Positions 8,921 to 18,764 of a stretch of DNA of 64,000 bases are shown one piece after another. The translations under genes were made by a program, and so were the position numbers. The notes below the pieces were generated by a model. It was not told the origin of the DNA, did no database searches, and was given only the letters and a program-made list of their open reading frames with translations. The stretch is from Rhizobium binae (GTDB taxonomy: Bacteria > Pseudomonadota > Alphaproteobacteria > Rhizobiales > Rhizobiaceae), in assembly GCF_017357225.1 (NCBI RefSeq), contig NZ_CP071610.1, positions 124,001 through 188,000 on the forward strand, in the 5' to 3' direction. Within the stretch, counting starts at the first letter, position 1, and the number at the start of each line of letters is the position of its first letter.

Positions 8921-10842
8921 CAGGTCACCACAAGCGCTTCGTTGTTGATCATAACCGAGGGACCCAATATCTGAACCGAGGCTCCCTGGCTGTTCGTGAG
9001 AGTGATTCCGGCGGCGCCGATTTCGATGACTTGCGTACCGGTTGCGGCCTTCACTGAGAGTCGAATTTTGTCAGGGCTCAGTTCGATCCTGCTGCCGAGT
9101 GCCGCCGCAGCTGACGTCAGGAGGTATTGATTCTCGACCTCGATGGCATAGATATTCCCGACCTTGACGTTATGATCTTTCTGCGCTTTTAGAAAGACTT
9201 CCTCAAAACCTTGTCTATCCTCGAACCGCAGTTCGTTGTAATCTGCAATTGTGCCGCGATCGGTGTGCGTTCGGAAAGTGGAGCGGGTCTGGTTGGCCGG
9301 CAAGACCTCGGGCGGCAGGTTGGAGCCGTTGTAGACAACCCCGGTCACGAGTGGACGGTCAGGGTCGCCATGGACGAAATCCACCACAACCTCTTGACCT
9401 ATCCTTGGAATTAGCAGGCAGCCGAAGCCCTTGCCCGCCCAGTTTTGGGCTACCCTGATCCAGCAGGAGCTACTTTCGTCCTTGTTGCCCTGGCGATCCC
9501 AGAAAAATTGGACCTTGATCCGGCCGAACTGATCTGTGGCGATTGTCTCACCCTTCGAGCCCACCACGACCGCCGTCTGCGGCCCCTTGATAATGGGCAC
9601 CGGCGTGAGGCGCGGCGGGCGGTACTGGGTGCTCGCAGAGATGATCTCGACCTTACCACGATAGAGAAAGCGCTCAAGATCGCGGCCGGCGACCCCTCTC
9701 GACGGATCGTCTCCAACATCCCCCAGAACCATGAATTCGTTTGCAATCGCCAAAAAGCGCTGAGTGGCCTTCGGGCGCACACCCCCTTCGCCGTAATTAA
9801 AAGGATTGGCCGCCTTGAAGATGGATCCTGTTGTGATCTGGCGAGCCGTAGTCTCAATGCTCGCGCGATAGTAATTACACGCGAGTTCTTCCGCGCGGAT
9901 CGCGGCGTAGAAATCGCCATCCCCTTTTTGCTTGTAATCTCCGGGATAGTTGAATGTCTCTTTCAATGTTGGGGAAACGACTGAAGTCAGGGACTCCGAT
10001 GCCATGACAGGGGCGCCAGAACGGTTGATACCGGCATTCATTGCGGGTGGAATGCCTCCTATCCGCACGGATGGGAGGTGCGCGATAGCAGTGAGCTCTG
10101 CCATCGGCTTCTCATAATCATAGTCCTTGAGAACGACCTTGGAAGGCTGCAGTGACACGACTTCGCTCCAGTCCAAGATTAAATCATCATGATGAAGGTT
10201 TCGGGCTGGCCTAAGATTTGGATGGGTCTCCACGGTCTCAGGCATGCATGTCGCGTGGCTCGAAAGGTTGTCGACAAGAACCAGATCATGTACGTTCGCC
10301 CCGTGTTCAAAATAGTAGTATATGCCGTCCTGCTCCATTAAGCGGCTGACAAAGTTCAAATCCGACTCGCCATACTGCACGCAAAAGCTACGCCGAGGAA
10401 ACCGCCCGACTGTACGGTTCTTGAAATTTTGTTTGTGTTCTTGAAGGATGGACGTAATGATTTCGATGCTGGTCTTGTTCTGGAAAATCCGACTGTTAGT
10501 ACGATAGTCGAGTAAGAAGAGCGAGGGACGTACCTCTGCAACGTAGTTTAGGTGCTCGGTGGCGTGCAGCCCGAGATATTCGAACCGAGTGATTACGCCG
10601 TTGAAAAAGCGCGTTGCCGCGTCCTTCAGCTTAAGGCCGACCGTCAGGGGTTGGCCAGGAACTTTGGCGAAATTCTGAATCGGAGTCGGGGCGGCGAGCA
10701 TGACTTTGTAAAGGAAGGGTTGCGACAGGCGTTCGGTGCCTTTGAGCCAGCGAATAGTGACATCTCCCGGTTGGAATGCGGCCGATGTAATCGCGACAAA
10801 TCGATTGTGCTTCAGAAGATTTTTGATTTTAGACTGGGCCAT
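8920..10842 (-). CDS. tssI: T6SS spike protein VgrG (TssI)
   Basis: 640 residues. The N-terminal two thirds match the gp27-like base (FEYLGLHATEHLNYVAEVRP, YGESDLNFVSRLMEQDGIYY). A gp5-type OB fold follows (TAVVVGSKGETIATDQFGRI, VQFFWDRQG, GKGFGCLLIPRIGQEVVVDF), with the canonical GDPDRPLVTGVVYNG. The last 80 residues are a short beta-strand-rich stem (LSPDKIRLSV, GAAGITLTNSQGASVQI). There is no extra C-terminal catalytic domain, so it is a structural VgrG that needs a PAAR or cargo partner. A 724-base gap separates it from tssG upstream, so it may have its own promoter. Confidence 0.93.
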   Translation of the reverse strand: MAQSKIKNLLKHNRFVAITSAAFQPGDVTIRWLKGTERLSQPFLYKVMLAAPTPIQNFAKVPGQPLTVGLKLKDAATRFFNGVITRFEYLGLHATEHLNYVAEVRPSLFLLDYRTNSRIFQNKTSIEIITSILQEHKQNFKNRTVGRFPRRSFCVQYGESDLNFVSRLMEQDGIYYYFEHGANVHDLVLVDNLSSHATCMPETVETHPNLRPARNLHHDDLILDWSEVVSLQPSKVVLKDYDYEKPMAELTAIAHLPSVRIGGIPPAMNAGINRSGAPVMASESLTSVVSPTLKETFNYPGDYKQKGDGDFYAAIRAEELACNYYRASIETTARQITTGSIFKAANPFNYGEGGVRPKATQRFLAIANEFMVLGDVGDDPSRGVAGRDLERFLYRGKVEIISASTQYRPPRLTPVPIIKGPQTAVVVGSKGETIATDQFGRIKVQFFWDRQGNKDESSSCWIRVAQNWAGKGFGCLLIPRIGQEVVVDFVHGDPDRPLVTGVVYNGSNLPPEVLPANQTRSTFRTHTDRGTIADYNELRFEDRQGFEEVFLKAQKDHNVKVGNIYAIEVENQYLLTSAAAALGSRIELSPDKIRLSVKAATGTQVIEIGAAGITLTNSQGASVQILGPSVMINNEALVVT

Positions 10843-11032
10843 AATGGATTTCCGCTAGTTTTGCTGCTAGAGCGCCGCAGCGCTTCGTTCACTTGGCTGA
10901 AGAGACACGGCCGGAGCCGCAGATGAAAATATGAAAGGCGGCACGAGGGACTTCGTTGATGAGCCCCGCCGATTGGCCTCCACCGCCGCCGCCGTTCAGT
11001 TGCGTTGACTTGATAATCCCCAGGGCGCCAAC

Positions 11033-11557
11033 CTATCTTATGCTGCAGCACCTTCGTTCCTTGATGAAGAAGGTGGATTTCGGGTTTGAGATAACTGCAG
11101 TTGGCGGCTGATGGTGAGTTGGGTGCGGGGGAGGTCCAACAGGGTCAGCAACTTGTTCGGCAATTGGCCAACGGGCATATGCTATTGCGGCGGCAAGACT
11201 AGGGGCGATATGTTTTGGCCGGACCGCGCCATATGGATGGCGCTCTCGCAACGAAACCGTCCGCATCCTGTTCTTCTGATCACGCGGTACCGTTATCGGT
11301 GGGCTGTAGGTGCTCACTGGCGTCAAGGTCTTAATAGTCTTAGTAAAGGTCGCTCGCCCTGCGAGAATGCCTTGGTCAACGCCACGATTTGGTATAGTCC
11401 GCCACAAATCTTGCTTGGCCGTGCTATTGAGCGGTTCGGGCTTCAATTCAAAATAAGTTGAATAGTGCGCCCCGCTAAATGTTGTCGCACTTTTGACTGT
11501 GACCTCGCGAAGGACACTCGACTTGCTGTTGAGACTCGTGCAGCTCAAATATTCCAC
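11033..11557 (-). CDS. Doubtful ORF between tssG and vgrG
   Basis: A 174-codon minus-strand frame starts 10 bases after the tssG stop. It is Pro/Ser/Thr/Arg rich with no recognisable domain, and a similar-sized frame lies on the opposite strand, so it may not be a gene. The 724-base interval 10843-11566 otherwise shows nothing I can name. It could hold the vgrG promoter or a decayed T6SS accessory gene. Confidence 0.25.
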   Translation of the reverse strand: MEYLSCTSLNSKSSVLREVTVKSATTFSGAHYSTYFELKPEPLNSTAKQDLWRTIPNRGVDQGILAGRATFTKTIKTLTPVSTYSPPITVPRDQKNRMRTVSLRERHPYGAVRPKHIAPSLAAAIAYARWPIAEQVADPVGPPPHPTHHQPPTAVISNPKSTFFIKERRCCSIR

Positions 11558-11566
11558 TCCATGAGA

Positions 11567-12643
11567 TTACTTCGAAGGTTGAACATCCGCGCCGGTCGGC
11601 AGACGCACGATTGGCGTCAGGGTCAGGTCGGCGGCATCATGAAGGATCCTGCGTTTGCCCACCCAACTGGTCCAGCCGAGCCTACCGCTATGTCCTAAAA
11701 GAACTTTCGGCACCTCTTTGTGGTCGAGAACAAGGTTGAGCTCCCAGTCCAGTTCATCACTCAGGTAGTTACGAATAATCGTGGCGAAAGTCTCGAGGTC
11801 ACGTGCTCCTGGCAGTAGCCGCTCGTACTGAGCCAAGCCGAGCGGACCAATGACGATGCGGAAGCGGTGGTGGTAGACTTTGATCCTGCCACCAACAGTA
11901 GCTGTGCTTCCAACTGTGCCGGTGCGTGGATCACGACCCAGAAGGCAGAGCGAGCTGATAGGCAACTCAACCCATTTCGGAATAAATTCACGGATTTCGA
12001 TGGGAGCCGCAAAGAAGCCGGCGAGAATGGCGGCTAGCCCGTCGGCATTGCGGGTTAGCGAGGCGAACCGTCCGATAAAGTGTAATTTAGCCAGATCGGG
12101 CATGGCGTCACGCCTATGAAGAGAGGTCATTCCAAAGCCTGCGAGGGCGCCGAGCTGCAGGGCAAAGCGATCTGCATGTGGCCGGTCATGGCTGACCGTG
12201 GGCTCGCTCTCCGCCCAGGCGCGGAAGAAGAGCGAGGCTAGTCGATGGTGAAATATATCGGTGAAGCGTACGAATGTTTCATCGGCAGCATTGCGCTGTC
12301 GAAATAGAGCAAACTCGGTCAGATGCAGAGGCAGCGGGCCGTTGGGGCCGAACAGGCCAAAGGTGTAGGTGGAGATACTGGCGGGACGGTTCCCTAAAGC
12401 CTCTGTCACGTGCGCGATAGACCGCGTCGGAAAGGCCAGCGTGGGCTGCTGTCCAAGTCGCACCCTATCTAAGTTCGGCCGGCTCGATTCCCCAAGCCGA
12501 GGGCCATCCCAACAAATTACATCGATGAGCCGCATAACCTGAAAGAAATCGTAGGCATGCGGCTCGGCCGCCACCGCACCAAGAAGGTGGTCGAGCTTGC
12601 TCTGCATCACAGGGCCGTCCGGCGACCAAGCATTGTGGGCCAT
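11567..12643 (-). CDS. tssG: T6SS baseplate protein TssG (ImpH)
   Basis: 358 residues, starting MAHNAWSPDGPVMQSKLDHL, with the family's early motif EPHAYDFFQVMRLID, then FPTRSIAHVTE and the conserved TYTFGLFGPNGPLPLHLTEF. A C-terminal IGPLGLAQYERLLPG follows. TssG joins TssE, TssF and TssK in the baseplate wedge that anchors the sheath to the membrane complex. Its start overlaps the end of tssF by 37 bases, implying coupled translation. No damage is seen. Confidence 0.92.
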   Translation of the reverse strand: MAHNAWSPDGPVMQSKLDHLLGAVAAEPHAYDFFQVMRLIDVICWDGPRLGESSRPNLDRVRLGQQPTLAFPTRSIAHVTEALGNRPASISTYTFGLFGPNGPLPLHLTEFALFRQRNAADETFVRFTDIFHHRLASLFFRAWAESEPTVSHDRPHADRFALQLGALAGFGMTSLHRRDAMPDLAKLHFIGRFASLTRNADGLAAILAGFFAAPIEIREFIPKWVELPISSLCLLGRDPRTGTVGSTATVGGRIKVYHHRFRIVIGPLGLAQYERLLPGARDLETFATIIRNYLSDELDWELNLVLDHKEVPKVLLGHSGRLGWTSWVGKRRILHDAADLTLTPIVRLPTGADVQPSK

Positions 12644-14493
12644 CGCATCACCTTACCGCGTTGCAATGTCGAGACGACCATCTCCGTGAAGCTGTTGATT
12701 GATACATATCTCGCGAAGAACTGGTTGAGCACAGAAGTGAGAGGAAAAATACCCACGCCTTCGAAAGCCGCTTCGTCCAGGATAACGCTGATTTCGGTAC
12801 CGCGTGCGACAGCTGCTTGTCCGCCGCCTGGCAGTCGCCGATCTATCGGTCGCGACTGGATTTCTCGTATGCCGTCGATCTGCCGTGCGGCAAGAGCATC
12901 TTCGGGATCGACGTAAAGGCGCAAGAGTTCGCGCAGCGCCTCTGCGCCCCCGTGACTGTTATTGTTAGAATTGGTGATCGAGAGATAGTTCAGCGACAGG
13001 TGGCTGATTAGCTTCCACGCCACATCTCCGCTCGCGGAGGAATGACGCGGCCTGCTTGGCAACGACAGGCACCGCGTGGCGGTAATCGGAGCTCCGATTT
13101 CGAGAGTGAAATCTGTTTCGTTTTGACCGATCGGAAGTAGCAGGGGAAGATGTCTATTCGAGCAAAGACAGCGCACCGACAACCATGAGATATCCACCGA
13201 ATTGGGCGCCGCCCGCCGGTCGACCAGTGAGAGAAATGTTTCGCTGCCGACATAGCCAGTCCTGGCGCCGTTCAGATGCTGGTGCTCCGGCAGCAGTCGA
13301 TGCTGTCGCCTAACGGTGTAATAGCTGTTGTTCTGCACCTCCCGTCCATGGGCGCTAATGCTGTAGAAAGGAAAAAACTGAACGGGGCCTGCTTCGCTTC
13401 TCTCTCCTTTTCCACTCATCTCGAGTATCGACTGAACTTCGAAATCAAGTGGCCTCATTCGGTCGACAACCAAATGATGCTCGTAATTCTGGTTACTCAA
13501 GTGGATGCGATCTGCTTGGCGCTCGAAGAGATTGATAGCCGGTGTCGCGAAGAGAGCGATGTTATGAGTTCCGACGTGACGTTCCAGCCGTGGCTCGGCA
13601 CGGCCGAGCGCGAACACGATCTCGAGAGTATCTGTCGCCGACAGGCCCACCGCGTCGGCTAGCCCGCTGAGCTCGATGAACAAGGTTCGCTCCGCAAGCG
13701 CGAAATATTCCTGCAGCAGTCGATAACCGTCAAAGGAGCGCGGAACCGCCGGCAAAAGCGCAAAGTTGTCGTCCAGACCGCACTGCCGCAGTTCGCTGAG
13801 TGGGATTGTCTCCTGCCATGGGGGTGGCCGGCCAACTGGCCGAGCGACAATGGCGCGAGGATCGGCGACAAGCTGTTCGGCGACTGCCGCGCCGATGCCG
13901 CCGGGTCCAGCAAGGAAGAATGTCAGGGCACGAAGCGCGAGCTTGTTGAAGGGAATTCCATTCGTTGTCCGAAGGCGAAGTCGCAGCGCAGCCTTCACGT
14001 CTTGCAGGGGTGGGAGATTTAGAGCCGAAAGTTGCGACGGCGTGGTATAGTAGTCTACAGCACTCACCTCGATCGGCCAGAGATGGACGTCGTGAGCAGT
14101 GCGGAACTCGCAATGGGTGACTGCGTCTGAAGCGAGTTGGCCGAGCAGCTTCGTTCCGCGCGGCACCACATATCCCTGTTCAAACCGCCCGGCCAAGGGA
14201 TCCGGTTCGAATCGGACGATCGTCGTCGATGGGATCGGAGACAGAAAATGTGGATAGACCAGTTCCAGCAGGTGCTGCGTGAAATCAGGAAAACGAGCCT
14301 GCAGCTTCAATTGGACACGCGCCGCCAGGAAAGCAAACCCTTCTAACAACCTTTCGACATAGGGGTCGGCAACTTCGGCTGATTCCATTCCGAGCCGACC
14401 AGCGACCTTTGGGAATGAACGAGCAAACTCTGCTCCCATCTCCCGGATATATGCAAGCTCATCATTGTATAATTGGAGAAGCCTCGGGTCCAT
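12607..14493 (-). CDS. tssF: T6SS baseplate protein TssF (ImpG)
   Basis: 628 residues. The N-terminus MDPRLLQLYNDELAYIREMG and FARSFPKVAGRLGME, then DPYVERLLEGFAFLAARVQL and FPDFTQHLLELVYPHFLSPI, are hallmark TssF sequence. The body and C-terminus (DALAARQIDGI, LPGGGQAAVARGTEI) are complete at the usual family length. It is the major wedge component of the T6SS baseplate. The start codon overlaps the tssE stop by one base (TGATG), so the two genes are translationally coupled. Confidence 0.94.
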   Translation of the reverse strand: MDPRLLQLYNDELAYIREMGAEFARSFPKVAGRLGMESAEVADPYVERLLEGFAFLAARVQLKLQARFPDFTQHLLELVYPHFLSPIPSTTIVRFEPDPLAGRFEQGYVVPRGTKLLGQLASDAVTHCEFRTAHDVHLWPIEVSAVDYYTTPSQLSALNLPPLQDVKAALRLRLRTTNGIPFNKLALRALTFFLAGPGGIGAAVAEQLVADPRAIVARPVGRPPPWQETIPLSELRQCGLDDNFALLPAVPRSFDGYRLLQEYFALAERTLFIELSGLADAVGLSATDTLEIVFALGRAEPRLERHVGTHNIALFATPAINLFERQADRIHLSNQNYEHHLVVDRMRPLDFEVQSILEMSGKGERSEAGPVQFFPFYSISAHGREVQNNSYYTVRRQHRLLPEHQHLNGARTGYVGSETFLSLVDRRAAPNSVDISWLSVRCLCSNRHLPLLLPIGQNETDFTLEIGAPITATRCLSLPSRPRHSSASGDVAWKLISHLSLNYLSITNSNNNSHGGAEALRELLRLYVDPEDALAARQIDGIREIQSRPIDRRLPGGGQAAVARGTEISVILDEAAFEGVGIFPLTSVLNQFFARYVSINSFTEMVVSTLQRGKVMRWPTMLGRRTAL

Positions 14494-15014
14494 CAGTTCC
14501 GCTCCGAGGTAGTTTCGACAATGCGAACGATCCCACGTCCTCCATCAACGTCAGTACGCATTACGATCCGCAGCGGCACTGGCTGCGCCCAGAGGTCAGC
14601 CTCAATTCTAAACCCAAAAGGGCCGCTACTATGAGCGTCAGGCAGCGGTGTAACCTTGACGGTTTCCGCGAGGAGACGAGGTTCGAAAAGTTGCAAACTA
14701 TAGGCGATCTCCTGTCCTAAGTCGTTTGCGTCGAGACTTTCGACCGCGGCAAGAGCGCGGACTCCGTAATTGAGGGTGCTGGCTTCAACGTGGGGATAAG
14801 ACCGGAGGTCTATGGTTGCGGCCAACTGAGTTGCGTTAAGCAGCCAGGACACGTCACGCAGGATCAGCGCTTGCATCTTGCTGAGCGAGAAATTGTAAAA
14901 GTTTGCCGATTCGAACGTAGCGCGCGGCGCGTCGTCCGTTAGCCGGTCGAGAAGCGATGGCTGAATCAAATTCCACTTGGCAATGACCATATTCAATCTC
15001 CATATGGAGTGCAA
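14493..15014 (-). CDS. tssE: T6SS baseplate protein TssE (gp25-like)
   Basis: 173 residues from the upstream ATG. A second ATG at 14990 (MVIAKWNLIQPSLLDRLTDD) is also plausible and fits other TssE starts. The motif PSLLDRLTDD and the gp25-like region (LRDVSWLLNATQ, YPHVEASTLNYGVRALA) with a C-terminal beta sheet (VPLRIVMRTDVDGGRG) identify it. TssE is the baseplate hub at which sheath polymerisation begins. It sits between hcp and tssF in the same transcript. Confidence 0.88.
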   Translation of the reverse strand: MHSIWRLNMVIAKWNLIQPSLLDRLTDDAPRATFESANFYNFSLSKMQALILRDVSWLLNATQLAATIDLRSYPHVEASTLNYGVRALAAVESLDANDLGQEIAYSLQLFEPRLLAETVKVTPLPDAHSSGPFGFRIEADLWAQPVPLRIVMRTDVDGGRGIVRIVETTSERN

Positions 15015-15056
15015 GAAGCCGGACGCGCAAAGCGCAACCCCTAGGGTGCGCTTGCC

Positions 15057-15590
15057 TCATGCGACAAGCCTGTTGAAGTCCGTACTGTTGGCGATTTGAT
15101 TCCAAATACCCTCCCCAGATTTCGTAAGAACACCTTTATCGTCCTGCCCGTAGTAGATGATCTTGCAGGCGCCGAATCGGAAGGTAATCGTCTCCTCCGG
15201 GGCGTCCTCCGCATGTGCCCACTCGACCTTCTCGATCGCCAGCATGTTGAAACTCCAGTGCAGGAATAGGTTCGACGAGGCCGTCGCCCGTCCGGCGCCA
15301 GTCGACTTGAATAGCTTTAGATCAACGTTGTTGAAATGGGCACCGCGGCCACATGCTACATACAGGGGGGCAGAGGAGTTATCCACCTGCTTCTTAATGG
15401 TGAAGACTTCAAACTCGGCCTTACCGGACCCAGCGCCCGAGGTGTGTGGACCGATATTGAGCTTGTTCTCGAGCGAGAAGCTCCATTGGTCGCCAAGCGT
15501 GATGCCATCCTTTAGGATAATGGACTCCCCCTTCGGCTGGATTCCGTCTTTAGACGCTTGCGTGAAGCTCATGACTGCATCGAATGCCAT
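15057..15590 (-). CDS. hcp: T6SS inner-tube protein Hcp (TssD)
   Basis: 177 residues. MAFDAVMSFTQASKDGIQPK, SFSLENKLNIG and the late HWSFNMLAIEKVEWAHAEDA match the Hcp family, whose hexamers stack to form the secreted tube. Family length is usual (about 160-175). It lies 84 bases after tssC and 43 bases before tssE, inside the structural operon. The two short gaps may allow separate ribosome loading, consistent with Hcp being needed in excess. Confidence 0.92.
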   Translation of the reverse strand: MAFDAVMSFTQASKDGIQPKGESIILKDGITLGDQWSFSLENKLNIGPHTSGAGSGKAEFEVFTIKKQVDNSSAPLYVACGRGAHFNNVDLKLFKSTGAGRATASSNLFLHWSFNMLAIEKVEWAHAEDAPEETITFRFGACKIIYYGQDDKGVLTKSGEGIWNQIANSTDFNRLVA

Positions 15591-15673
15591 TCTGAATGTC
15601 CTCTATTTGCCGTTTCGGATCGGTGGCCGAAATGGTCACCGATCAGCGTCGTCTTCGGAGGCGGTGTTTAGAC

Positions 15674-17176
15674 TCAGGCCGAGCGAGCCGACGGGAGCCG
15701 CGATACCAGCCTCAGCGAGATAGTGAGGCCCTCTAGCTGATAGTGCGGTCGCAGATAGAATATCGCGGTGTAATAGCCAGGATTATCCTGGGTTTCCTCG
15801 ACCTTGACCTCAGCGGATGAGAGCGGCTGTTGCGCTTTGCTTTCTTCGCTCCCCAACTCTGGCGAGGGGTGGACAAAGCCTTGGATCCACTGATTCAGCC
15901 ACTCCTCGACCTCGTAACGTTCTTTAAAGGCGCCAATCTTGTCCCGGACCATGCACTTCAGATAATGGGCGAAACGGCAGGTCGCAAAAATATAGGGTAG
16001 CCTGGCGCTAAGCTCAGCATTCGCCGAGGCGTCTTGATCGTCGTATCTGATCGGCTTATTGACCGTCTGGGCTCCGACGAATACGCCCAGCTGCGTGTTC
16101 TTGCGGTGCAACAGTGGCAAAAGGCCATTCTTAGAGAGCTCTGACTCTCGCCGATCGCTGATTGCGATCTCAGTTGGGCATTTGAGGTCGACACCACCGT
16201 CGTCGCTTGGGAAAGTATGCACCGGCAGGTCCTCAACGAGGCCGCCCGATTCGAATCCACGGATTCTGGACAGCCAGCCGTAGAGCTTGAACGATCGCGT
16301 GATGTTGACACCCATAGCATAGGACGCGTTCGTCCATAGATATTTTGCACTGTCACTACCGTCAGCGTCCTCTTCAAAGGAAAATTCATCGACGGGATTG
16401 GTCTTAGCGCCATAAGGCAGCCGCCCGAGTATACGTGGTAGAGTCAGCGCCACATACCGGGAGTCCTCACTCTCGCGAAAAGCTCGCCAAGCAGCGTGCT
16501 CAGGCGTCAGAAAGATCTTCGAGATGTCGCGCGGGTTGGCAAGTTCACGCCAAGAATCCATTTGCATAAGATGCGGCGAGGCAGCCGAGATAAACGGCGA
16601 GTGGCTTGCCGCAGCAATTTGCGCAATGCCAGTGAGCAGATCAATATCGTGAGGGCTGTGAGCAAAGTAGTAGTCCCCAATCAAGCAGCCATAGGGGTCG
16701 CCCCCTACTTGCCCGTACTCCTCTTCATAGATCTTCTTGAACAGCGGGCTCTGATCCCAGGCGATTCCCTTGAATTTTCGCAGTGTTCGAGATATATCTT
16801 TCTTCGAGATGGAAAGAACGCGAATTTTTAACGTCTCGTCAGTCTCGGTATTGAACGTGAGGTGATGCAAGCCTCGCCAAGCTGATTCCAGCGCTTGAAA
16901 ATCCGGGTGATGGAGTATTTCGTTGATCTGTTTTGATAGTTTCTGATCGATCGATGCTATAATCGACTGGATTGTCTCAACAGCATCATCACTAATCAGC
17001 GGTGTATGTCGAAGTGCCTGATGAGCCAACGTCCTAATCGCATTCTCCACCGCCTCGCGGCTTTGAACGGAACGGGGCTTGAATTCGCGCTGCACAAGAA
17101 CGACGAAATCATCGAGACCAACGACACCCGGGGGATGTATCTGCTCATGCACTGGGGTTGTTACGGTCATACTCAC
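15674..17176 (-). CDS. tssC: T6SS sheath protein TssC (VipB/ImpC)
   Basis: 500 residues. It contains the family signatures FQALESAWRGLHHLTFNTET, GQVGGDPYGCLIGDYYFAHS and PRILGRLPYGAKTNPVDEFS, with a C-terminal LRPHYQLEGLTISLRLVSRL. TssC pairs with TssB to build the contractile sheath around the Hcp tube. The start overlaps the tssB stop by four bases (ATGA). No internal damage is visible, and no second tssC-like gene follows as in some imp clusters. Confidence 0.94.
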   Translation of the reverse strand: MSMTVTTPVHEQIHPPGVVGLDDFVVLVQREFKPRSVQSREAVENAIRTLAHQALRHTPLISDDAVETIQSIIASIDQKLSKQINEILHHPDFQALESAWRGLHHLTFNTETDETLKIRVLSISKKDISRTLRKFKGIAWDQSPLFKKIYEEEYGQVGGDPYGCLIGDYYFAHSPHDIDLLTGIAQIAAASHSPFISAASPHLMQMDSWRELANPRDISKIFLTPEHAAWRAFRESEDSRYVALTLPRILGRLPYGAKTNPVDEFSFEEDADGSDSAKYLWTNASYAMGVNITRSFKLYGWLSRIRGFESGGLVEDLPVHTFPSDDGGVDLKCPTEIAISDRRESELSKNGLLPLLHRKNTQLGVFVGAQTVNKPIRYDDQDASANAELSARLPYIFATCRFAHYLKCMVRDKIGAFKERYEVEEWLNQWIQGFVHPSPELGSEESKAQQPLSSAEVKVEETQDNPGYYTAIFYLRPHYQLEGLTISLRLVSRLPSARSA

Positions 17177-17772
17177 CGCTCCTTCGTATCCGGAGATGGC
17201 GGTGGCGTCTCGGGGGATTTAATGGGGTCCAGAGACTCGGAAGGTGCACTAAGGGCACCGAGCAGCGCGGGATTGTTTAGGAAGCGGACGATCAACTCTT
17301 CTGCGCCGACCTTGCCGTCCAGGTACGCCAGGAGATTAGAAAGCTCCATCCGCGCCTCCAACAGCACCCTCAGGCTTTCAACTTTCCGCGCCACGGCTGC
17401 TGGTGAGAAATCGTCCATAGATTCGAAAGTCAAGTCGACAGCGAGTTGACCTTCGTTAGTGAGACGGTTCGGTACACGCATGGCCACCCTAGGTTTTAAT
17501 GACCTGAGCCGGTCATCGAAATTATCGATGTCGATCTCCATCATTTTGCGTTCGGCCACGGGCGGCAGTGGCTTGGCGGGATTGCCGGCGAGGTCGGACA
17601 TGACGCCTACCACGAACGGAAGCTCCACCTTTTTTCTGGAACCATAGGTCTCCAGGTCGTATTCGATCTGGACTCGAGGGGGACGATTCCGATTGATGAA
17701 TTTCTGACTGCTTGCCTTTGCCATTGTTCCATTTATCCTGATGTTAGTCGCGTTTGGAGGTTGGTACTTCAT
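17173..17772 (-). CDS. tssB: T6SS sheath protein TssB (VipA/ImpB)
   Basis: 199 residues. RPPRVQIEYDLETYGSRKKV, ELPFVVGVMSDLAGNP and the following DIDNFDDRLRSLKPRVAMRV are characteristic of TssB, the small sheath subunit. The C-terminus (LLAYLDGKVGAEELIVRFLN) is the usual helical tail. It overlaps tssA by four bases and tssC by four bases, giving a tightly coupled tssA-B-C block. Confidence 0.93.
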   Translation of the reverse strand: MKYQPPNATNIRINGTMAKASSQKFINRNRPPRVQIEYDLETYGSRKKVELPFVVGVMSDLAGNPAKPLPPVAERKMMEIDIDNFDDRLRSLKPRVAMRVPNRLTNEGQLAVDLTFESMDDFSPAAVARKVESLRVLLEARMELSNLLAYLDGKVGAEELIVRFLNNPALLGALSAPSESLDPIKSPETPPPSPDTKER

Positions 17773-18764
17773 GCACCAGAGTCAGCTGCCGCACCCGCAA
17801 TCGTGCGGTATTGAGCAGCTCCGTCCGGAGCGAGATCTGTGAGCAAAGCCATGAAGTCCTTGGATACAAGTCGCTTTGCCCGCTCAAGCAGGGCTGGCAC
17901 GGGACTGGCTGGCTCATTCACGTGATACCATCGGCAGATCCAGTCGAGTATGCTGATAACATCGTTGCGGCCGCGGATCTCTTCCGGATTTCGTATCTGG
18001 TCGTGGGATAGCGGTGGCCGCATGATGGCGGACTGCGGCAATTGCTGGTATCTATTTACCACATCTTTTCCCTGGCGGAGAACCGAGATGAGCGGCTCAA
18101 AGCGGACAGCATCGATGACATCGACGCGCTCCTTTACACTGGCATCCAAGCGCAAAGCAGCCGCGAGACTAGCGTCGAGTTCCTCACTGAGTTGGCAGAG
18201 ATGGGCTGGGTCGGTGTCGCCGAAAGCCATTTCGATAGGCGCTGAATTGATCTCGCTCGATCGAGGTCGCTGAGTCTCCATCCAGTCATGGAGGGTAAAG
18301 TTTCCAAACTGTCTGGACGCGGTGACGGGGACTTGGCAAATCTCTGCAATAAGCCTGGAGGGATCGCAGAGATTTGCCAAGGCATTAAGTCGCACAGTCT
18401 GGTCGCCGCAATCCTCTGTGTCTGGCCGCGGATGCAGCTCCGGCCAATAGAATTCGACATAGCCGGCAAGCAACTCAAATCCCTGACGGAGGCCAGGGTA
18501 TCCAAATTGGCTGAGAGCGGAGCGTGTTAACATAACACCGACGCGCAAATCCTTCGTGCGGGCAGCGAGGCCCAGGCTCAACTGCCACACTTGGTGCCAG
18601 TCGGGAGCCACTCCGGCTACAACGGAATCTCCCATCTGCTGACCGGGCCTGCCCTGCGCGGCCATCTCAAGTTCAAGAAAACTCAAATCGTAGTCGAGAG
18701 CATCACCGCATGGGTTGCCGTCGCTGACCGCCTTTAATAAATGATCTATATCGAGCATAGCCAA
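17769..18764 (-). CDS. tssA: T6SS assembly protein TssA (ImpA)
   Basis: 331 residues. The N-terminal ImpA domain is clear (GNPCGDALDYDLSFLELEMA, PDWHQVWQLSLGLAARTKDL, SALSQFGYPGLRQGFELLAG and YWPELHPRPD). The C-terminal part is short, with the final YHVNEPASPVPALLERAKRL motif. TssA recruits and caps sheath/tube growth. This is the first gene of the minus-strand operon, and its promoter must lie in the 241-base divergent gap shared with tssK. Confidence 0.9.
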   Translation of the reverse strand: MAMLDIDHLLKAVSDGNPCGDALDYDLSFLELEMAAQGRPGQQMGDSVVAGVAPDWHQVWQLSLGLAARTKDLRVGVMLTRSALSQFGYPGLRQGFELLAGYVEFYWPELHPRPDTEDCGDQTVRLNALANLCDPSRLIAEICQVPVTASRQFGNFTLHDWMETQRPRSSEINSAPIEMAFGDTDPAHLCQLSEELDASLAAALRLDASVKERVDVIDAVRFEPLISVLRQGKDVVNRYQQLPQSAIMRPPLSHDQIRNPEEIRGRNDVISILDWICRWYHVNEPASPVPALLERAKRLVSKDFMALLTDLAPDGAAQYRTIAGAAADSGA